From: JBKEBX01 sp047974615 | Lineage (GTDB): Bacteria; Bacillota; Clostridia; Lachnospirales; CAMZNU01 | Direction of reading: 5' to 3' | Length of the DNA: 64,000 nucleotides | Assembly: GCA_047974615.1 (NCBI GenBank) | Contig: JBKECM010000082.1 | Span: 50,275 to 114,274 of the forward strand | In this document: piece by piece, positions 60,132 through 64,000 of the stretch | How the letters are laid out: each line of letters begins with the position of its first letter | Numbering within the stretch: position 1 is the stretch's first letter | Notes under the pieces: generated by a model | Databases searched by the model: none | What the model saw: only the letters and a program-made list of their open reading frames with translations | Told to the model about the DNA's origin: nothing | Translations under genes and position numbers: made by a program

Positions 60132-61526
60132 ATGAAAGAGTATAATAGAGATTTTTTAAATTCTATGGAAAAGTTATTTGAAAATGAATATAATGATTTT
60201 CTAAAATGTTTAGATGAAGAAATAAAAAGTGGTGTAAGATATAATACATTGAAAATTGACGATGAAGCATTTAGTAAATATTTTGATTTGCAAAAGGTTA
60301 AATGGTGCAATAGTGGTTTTTATACCCAAGAAGAAGTTATGTCCAAGGATATTTTATATGCCGGAGGTTTGTACTATATACAAGAACCATCAGCTATGTC
60401 ACCTGCAAATTTTTTACCTATAAGTCCTTTTGATAAGGTTCTTGATATATGTGCGTCTCCGGGAGGGAAGGCTACTTTTTTAGGTGAAAAGTTAAAAGGA
60501 ACAGGGGTACTTGTTGCTAATGATTTAAGTAACAAACGAGCTAGAATTTTAGCTCGTAACATAGAAAAGCATGGTATAGAAAACTTTATTGTCTTAAATG
60601 AAAGTCAAGATAAACTTGAGAAAGTTTTTTACAAATACTTTGATAAAATACTTGTTGATGCACCTTGTAGTGGAGAAGGTATGTTTCGTAAAGATACTAA
60701 AGTTATGAGTAACTGGACTGTTGATGCAAGTACTTCCTTTTCAGAAATACAGAAAAGTATTTTAGAATCCGTTCATAATATGCTAAAAGATGATGGGTAT
60801 ATTATGTATTCTACTTGTACATTTAATTTGGAAGAAAATGAAAAAATTATTGAATGGTTTATGAGTGTATATGATTGTTATGAACTTATTCCCTTTGGAG
60901 ATGATTTTTTTGAAAAAGGTTTTGATGGAAGTTCTACATATAGAATATTGCCACATAAACATATAGGTGAAGGTCATTTTTTAGCTTTGTTACATAAAAA
61001 AGGAAGTGAAATTTCTAAAGAGGCTACTTATATTAAGTCTAATATAGATAAAGATGGATATTTCAGTATATGTAAATTTTTTAATAAGATTTTTAACTTT
61101 GATTTTAAAGAGTACTTAATAAACAAAAATTTAATTTTATATAGACACGAAAATTCAATTTTTTGTATTTTTGATAAGTTACCTATTGAAACAAACAAGC
61201 TTAGAACTGTACGGTCAGGTTTCTACCTTTGTGATATTTTAGTAAAAGGGAAAAGCGAAAAAATTATTCCTAGTAGTGTTTTTATGTATCCTTTTAAAGC
61301 AAAAGATTTTAAAAATTTTATATCTGTGCCTTATGAATTTCAAAAAAACAATGATTTTTTAAATAAATTTATAAAAGGTGATACAGTAATACTTGACGAA
61401 AATTTACCTTTTTTTCAAAATGTAGAAGATGGATATGTTATTATTGCTGTAGATGATTTTCCATTAGGTTATGGTATAAATCAAGGGGGAAAAATAAAAA
61501 ATAAATATAATAAAAATTGGATATAA
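60132..61526 (+). CDS. RsmF-like NOL1/NOP2/Sun RNA m5C methyltransferase
   Basis: 464 aa. SAM-binding core DICASPGGKATFLGEKL, motif IV cysteine in VDAPCSGEGMF and the catalytic cysteine in MYSTCTF. The C-terminal part (about 300-464) corresponds to the extra RsmF/YebU-type domain with a PUA-like end (GYGINQGGKIKNKY). Probably methylates a cytosine in 16S rRNA or a tRNA. ATG 60132 after TGGAGGA. Single gene with a strong bidirectional terminator behind it. Confidence 0.92.
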   Translation: MKEYNRDFLNSMEKLFENEYNDFLKCLDEEIKSGVRYNTLKIDDEAFSKYFDLQKVKWCNSGFYTQEEVMSKDILYAGGLYYIQEPSAMSPANFLPISPFDKVLDICASPGGKATFLGEKLKGTGVLVANDLSNKRARILARNIEKHGIENFIVLNESQDKLEKVFYKYFDKILVDAPCSGEGMFRKDTKVMSNWTVDASTSFSEIQKSILESVHNMLKDDGYIMYSTCTFNLEENEKIIEWFMSVYDCYELIPFGDDFFEKGFDGSSTYRILPHKHIGEGHFLALLHKKGSEISKEATYIKSNIDKDGYFSICKFFNKIFNFDFKEYLINKNLILYRHENSIFCIFDKLPIETNKLRTVRSGFYLCDILVKGKSEKIIPSSVFMYPFKAKDFKNFISVPYEFQKNNDFLNKFIKGDTVILDENLPFFQNVEDGYVIIAVDDFPLGYGINQGGKIKNKYNKNWI

Positions 61527-61567
61527 AAAAACTGTAGAAAAGCAATTAGCTTTTCTACAGTTTTTTT
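61525..61567. terminator. Bidirectional terminator between the methyltransferase and yjiH genes
   Basis: AAAAAAACTGTAGAAAAGC pairs perfectly with its complement around AATTA; T runs on both strands. Confidence 0.95.
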
Positions 61568-61574
61568 GTGAATA

Positions 61575-62933
61575 TTACATAGTGATTAAACTTAGAGAAA
61601 CTAGTACTTTTACAATTACAAATACAATAGGTATTGATAATAATGTTCTATATAAAAAGATTTTTATTACATCAAAAAAATTTACATCAAGTTTTGTTTT
61701 TACTAAAACCATACCTGTTTCAGACATAAAAATTAGTTGTGTGAAAGATAAAACACCTATAAAAAATCTTGCAGCTTCTGAAGGCGTTTCTGTTATAAAG
61801 AGGGCTGGTAAATACATATCAGCTATACCAACTATTGTTGCTGGTGCCATCTGTGTTGCTACTTCTTTTGTAAAACCTAGTAGCTCATAAACAGGTACTA
61901 AAAATATACTTAACCATGTGAAAATCGGTGTGTATTCGGCAAGAACTAATGAAGTTGAACCAACTATCATAATAATTGGCAAAAAGCCTATGTAAATATT
62001 TAAAATATTTTTAAATGACTCTATAATTATTTCTTTTATATTAGTTTTTTCTGCTTGTTTTGTTGCTTCTGTAAAGGCATATTTTACTAAATGTATATCT
62101 TTTGGTACTTCTTGATTTTTTGGCTCTATATTTTCATAATATGTATCTGCATATTTTTTATAGGGTAATCTTGCAGATATTATAGCTATAACAACTGTTA
62201 CTAAAGCAATACTTAAATAAAAAATATTAAAAATGCTACCAAAGCCAAGTTCTGTTGCAACAGATGATGCAAAAGCTACACCAACTATTGAAAAGTTCGT
62301 TGCAATAATAAAAGCTTCTTTTTTTGTATAATAACCACGTTTATACTGATTGTCTGTTACGACAATACCTATTGTACCATCCCCAACAAAAGATGCTATA
62401 GCATCAACTGCAGAATATCCCGGAACTTTAAAAACTTTTCTCATAAAAGGTGCAAGTAATGTACCCAAAAATTCAACTGCACCAAAATGCGTTAAGGAAG
62501 GTAATGCTAATAATCCAACAAAAAATGTAATATACAATATTGTAAGTAAGCCATCACCACCAGCAAGAACACCACCAGTATTCCCATCTGTAAATAAATT
62601 TAAAATAGGTGTTTCTAAAAATAAACTATTTACCGTTATAATATATAATATAGACCCTAAAACTCTTAATATTTTATTTACCATACTCGCTGAAAAAAGG
62701 TCTGTTAAAAATTTACTTTTTTTAAATAATATATTATTAAATAAAGTTCCTATTATAACGAATGTAGAAACTATTTGTGTGAAAATAAGAAATGGTGAAA
62801 GTAAATTTGTTGTTATAAATTTTGCGATATGTGCAATAGCTATTTGGTTTTTGCCTGCTATTGTTATGGGCATTACGAAAAATATAAAACCTATTATAGA
62901 AACTATAATGAATTTTAAACTTGATTTTGACAT
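61575..62933 (-). CDS. YjiH-family (nucleoside-recognition/gate domain) membrane protein
   Basis: 452 aa with about 10-11 hydrophobic helices and two gate-type regions, one including SVGDGTIGIVV-like FVGDGTIGIVVTDNQYKRG and a later APATIVGIADMYLPALF. YjiH proteins are related to spore maturation proteins SpmA/SpmB and nucleoside transporters; their substrates are unknown. Start ATG 62933 after GGAGGAT. It is preceded by a T-box leader on the same strand. T-boxes control amino-acid genes, so this protein is predicted to transport an amino acid or related molecule. Single gene, closed by the terminator at 61525-61567. Confidence 0.87.
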   Translation of the reverse strand: MSKSSLKFIIVSIIGFIFFVMPITIAGKNQIAIAHIAKFITTNLLSPFLIFTQIVSTFVIIGTLFNNILFKKSKFLTDLFSASMVNKILRVLGSILYIITVNSLFLETPILNLFTDGNTGGVLAGGDGLLTILYITFFVGLLALPSLTHFGAVEFLGTLLAPFMRKVFKVPGYSAVDAIASFVGDGTIGIVVTDNQYKRGYYTKKEAFIIATNFSIVGVAFASSVATELGFGSIFNIFYLSIALVTVVIAIISARLPYKKYADTYYENIEPKNQEVPKDIHLVKYAFTEATKQAEKTNIKEIIIESFKNILNIYIGFLPIIMIVGSTSLVLAEYTPIFTWLSIFLVPVYELLGFTKEVATQMAPATIVGIADMYLPALFITETPSEAARFFIGVLSFTQLIFMSETGMVLVKTKLDVNFFDVIKIFLYRTLLSIPIVFVIVKVLVSLSLITM

Positions 62934-63018
62934 TTTTTAAATCCTCCGAGTGTATTTTATAATTATTTTTTTGTTAAATCAATGCTTGGCTTTAAAGTTT
63001 TATGAGTTTTAAGTTTTT

Positions 63019-63250
63019 AACAATAAAAAAACTCATCTCAATAAGAGACGAGTTAAACCCGCGGTACCACTCTAATTAGCCTAATATAGACTCACTTGAA
63101 TAACTGTAACGAAGTTAACGTTTGTTTTTTATCGGCTCTATTTTCGTAAAGGTCAAATACTAATCTCACACCATCATTAGCTCGCTTAATTGTTGCCTTA
63201 CTACTTTTCCGTAACAATAAGTTTTTAAATTTGCATTAATATAACTTTAA
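63019..63250 (-). promoter_or_regulatory. T-box leader of the yjiH gene
   Basis: Read on the minus strand: stem I with distal loop GATGGTGTGAG between GCTAAT and ATTAGT, the near-consensus T-box AGAGTGGTACCGCGGG (plus 63058-63073), then a terminator ACTCGTCTC/GAGATGAGT with seven T (plus 63024-63053). Placing the specifier as in the canonical XXX-A-CCUUU layout gives UUG (Leu) before ACCUUUAC; UUU is an alternative one base away. The amino acid is therefore tentative. Confidence 0.9.
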
Positions 63251-63256
63251 AGATAA

Positions 63257-63285
63257 ATTATAAAATAATTTATTGTTTATGTCAA
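63257..63285 (-). promoter_or_regulatory. Consensus promoter of the yjiH T-box transcript
   Basis: Minus strand: -35 TTGACA (plus 63280-63285), 17-bp spacer, -10 TATAAT (plus 63257-63262). All 12 bases match consensus. Confidence 0.9.
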
Positions 63286-63364
63286 TAAAAAAATACATTT
63301 ATTTTAAAAAAATAGGCAATAAAAAAAGAAATAGCTTATTTACTAGTTTTTTTTATAAAAAAAG

Positions 63365-63393
63365 TTGACGTTTATTTTTATTTGTGTTATACT
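63365..63393 (+). promoter_or_regulatory. Promoter of the rimP operon
   Basis: -35 TTGACG (63365-63370), 17-bp spacer, -10 TATACT (63388-63393). Confidence 0.75.
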
Positions 63394-63416
63394 ATGTATA
63401 TAATAATAAATTATTT

Positions 63417-63449
63417 AAAGTGAGGTTTGCAAAAGCAATACCTCACTTT
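63417..63449 (+). promoter_or_regulatory. Leader hairpin ahead of rimP
   Basis: AAAGTGAGGTTTGC pairs with GCAATACCTCACTTT (one bulge) around AAAA, followed by ATTTATT. It begins about 25 nt after the -10, so it may act as an early attenuator or 5' stabiliser. No peptide gene is evident between it and rimP. Confidence 0.6.
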
Positions 63450-63606
63450 ATTTATTAATAATGAAAAATAAAAGACATGAACAACATCGAACAAAATATT
63501 TTTGATTTTTAGATTATGTTCTATGTGGATTTTTATGATTTTGATTAGCTTTGCATATCGAAATTTCATTAAAACAAAAATTAAAGTTATAAATGGAGGT
63601 GATTTT

Positions 63607-63948
63607 GTGAAACAAAATGAAATTTTTGAAACAATAAGCGATTATATAGCACCATATACGGAAGAAACTAATTGTTTTTTATATGATATGGAGTTAGTAA
63701 AAGAAGGAAGTAATTTTGTTTTAAGAATTTTTCTTGATAAAGAAGGTGGAATCGGTATCACTGAATGTGAGGTTGTTTCTCGTGGGTTAATTGAAAAACT
63801 TGATGAGTTTGATCCTATTGATAAAGCTTATACTTTAGAAGTGAGTTCTCCTGGCGTTGAAAGAAAACTTCGTACACCTGAGCATTTTAATAGATATATA
63901 AGTTCAGATATATTTGTTAAGTCTTTTAAAGGATTTGTTAATAATTAA
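63607..63948 (+). CDS. rimP: Ribosome maturation factor RimP, frame ends early
   Basis: RimP helps 30S subunit assembly. The N-terminal domain is intact: YDMELVKEGSNFVLRIFLDK, GITECEVVSRGLIEKLDE, and EVSSPGVERKLRTPEHFNRY. The frame then stops (TAA, TAG) after FVKSFKGFVNN, giving 113 aa against about 150. The C-terminal SH3-like domain would start about here and is lost or altered. Start GTG 63607 follows GGAGGTGA; an upstream ATG (63502) lacks a site. Only 52 bases follow, so a frameshift, a real truncation or a sequence error cannot be told apart. The rest of the operon, usually nusA-ylxR-infB, is outside the window. Confidence 0.85.
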   Translation: MKQNEIFETISDYIAPYTEETNCFLYDMELVKEGSNFVLRIFLDKEGGIGITECEVVSRGLIEKLDEFDPIDKAYTLEVSSPGVERKLRTPEHFNRYISSDIFVKSFKGFVNN

Positions 63949-64000
63949 TAGTTTGTTGGCGATCGTATATCTTATGAAATTGAAGTTATCTAATTTAAAT

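Noticed and set aside
62350..62940. 196-codon plus-strand frame opposite the yjiH gene
   Set aside because: Antisense shadow of a well-supported membrane protein gene; no ribosome binding site and no recognisable family.

Overview
The window is AT-rich chromosomal DNA of an anaerobic, probably spore-forming Clostridia (Lachnospirales-like) bacterium. Support: strong GGAGG ribosome binding sites, frequent TTG starts, intrinsic terminators, T-box leaders, a CIRCE site, SpoIID-like, YlmC/YmxH-like and Csp-like genes, GlnRS, and a Clostridia-type gene order (queA-rarA-truA-maf-tdk). No rRNA, tRNA or CRISPR array was seen. Species cannot be assigned from sequence alone.

Bases 1-7431 are a nucleoside uptake and catabolism operon: deoB (5' end outside the window), a BMP-family ABC importer (ATPase, two permeases), deoC, deoD and, behind its own promoter, the BMP substrate-binding lipoprotein. 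Bases 7432-10104 hold mobile-element debris, an uncharacterised DUF4026/DUF2314-like gene behind three GTGAT repeats in helical phase, and a 4-oxalocrotonate-tautomerase homolog.

Bases 10105-30735 form a glycan utilisation locus. A ROK regulator is followed by a D-mannonate dehydratase, a GlcN6P-deaminase-like protein, a ROK sugar kinase, a GH4 enzyme with the CHGx signature linked to alpha-glucuronidases, GH3, a DUF4091 protein, an Lpl/Ytc-type ABC importer, a YesL-like protein, a PHP metallohydrolase, an MFS carrier, GH30, KDG kinase and KDPG aldolase. None of the hydrolases has a signal peptide. The inferred route is import of an oligosaccharide carrying alpha-linked glucuronate, cytoplasmic trimming, then glucuronate -> mannonate -> KDG -> KDPG -> pyruvate + glyceraldehyde-3-P. 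Uronate isomerase and mannonate oxidoreductase are not in the window.

Bases 30736-46000 are mostly minus-strand housekeeping genes: a tandem (two-domain) Csp-like subtilisin, ftsH, an AlkA-like glycosylase, sstT (apparently with an ATT start), ylmC, glnS, CIRCE-controlled htpG (plus strand) and a DbpA/CshA-type helicase. Bases 46144-61526 are mainly plus strand: T-box-controlled pheST, a SpoIID-like protein, queA, rarA, truA, maf, tdk, a radical SAM protein, a small alarmone synthetase, a phosphoesterase and an RsmF-like methyltransferase. The end holds a YjiH-family membrane protein behind its own minus-strand T-box and the start of a rimP operon whose rimP frame stops early.

Two non-autonomous repeat families (called MITE-A and MITE-B here) are scattered through the window. 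MITE-A has GGC...GCC ends and 4-bp AT-rich target duplications. MITE-B has GAGGGTGCTG...CAGCACCCTC ends and about 10-bp duplications. Several copies sit directly behind intrinsic terminators.
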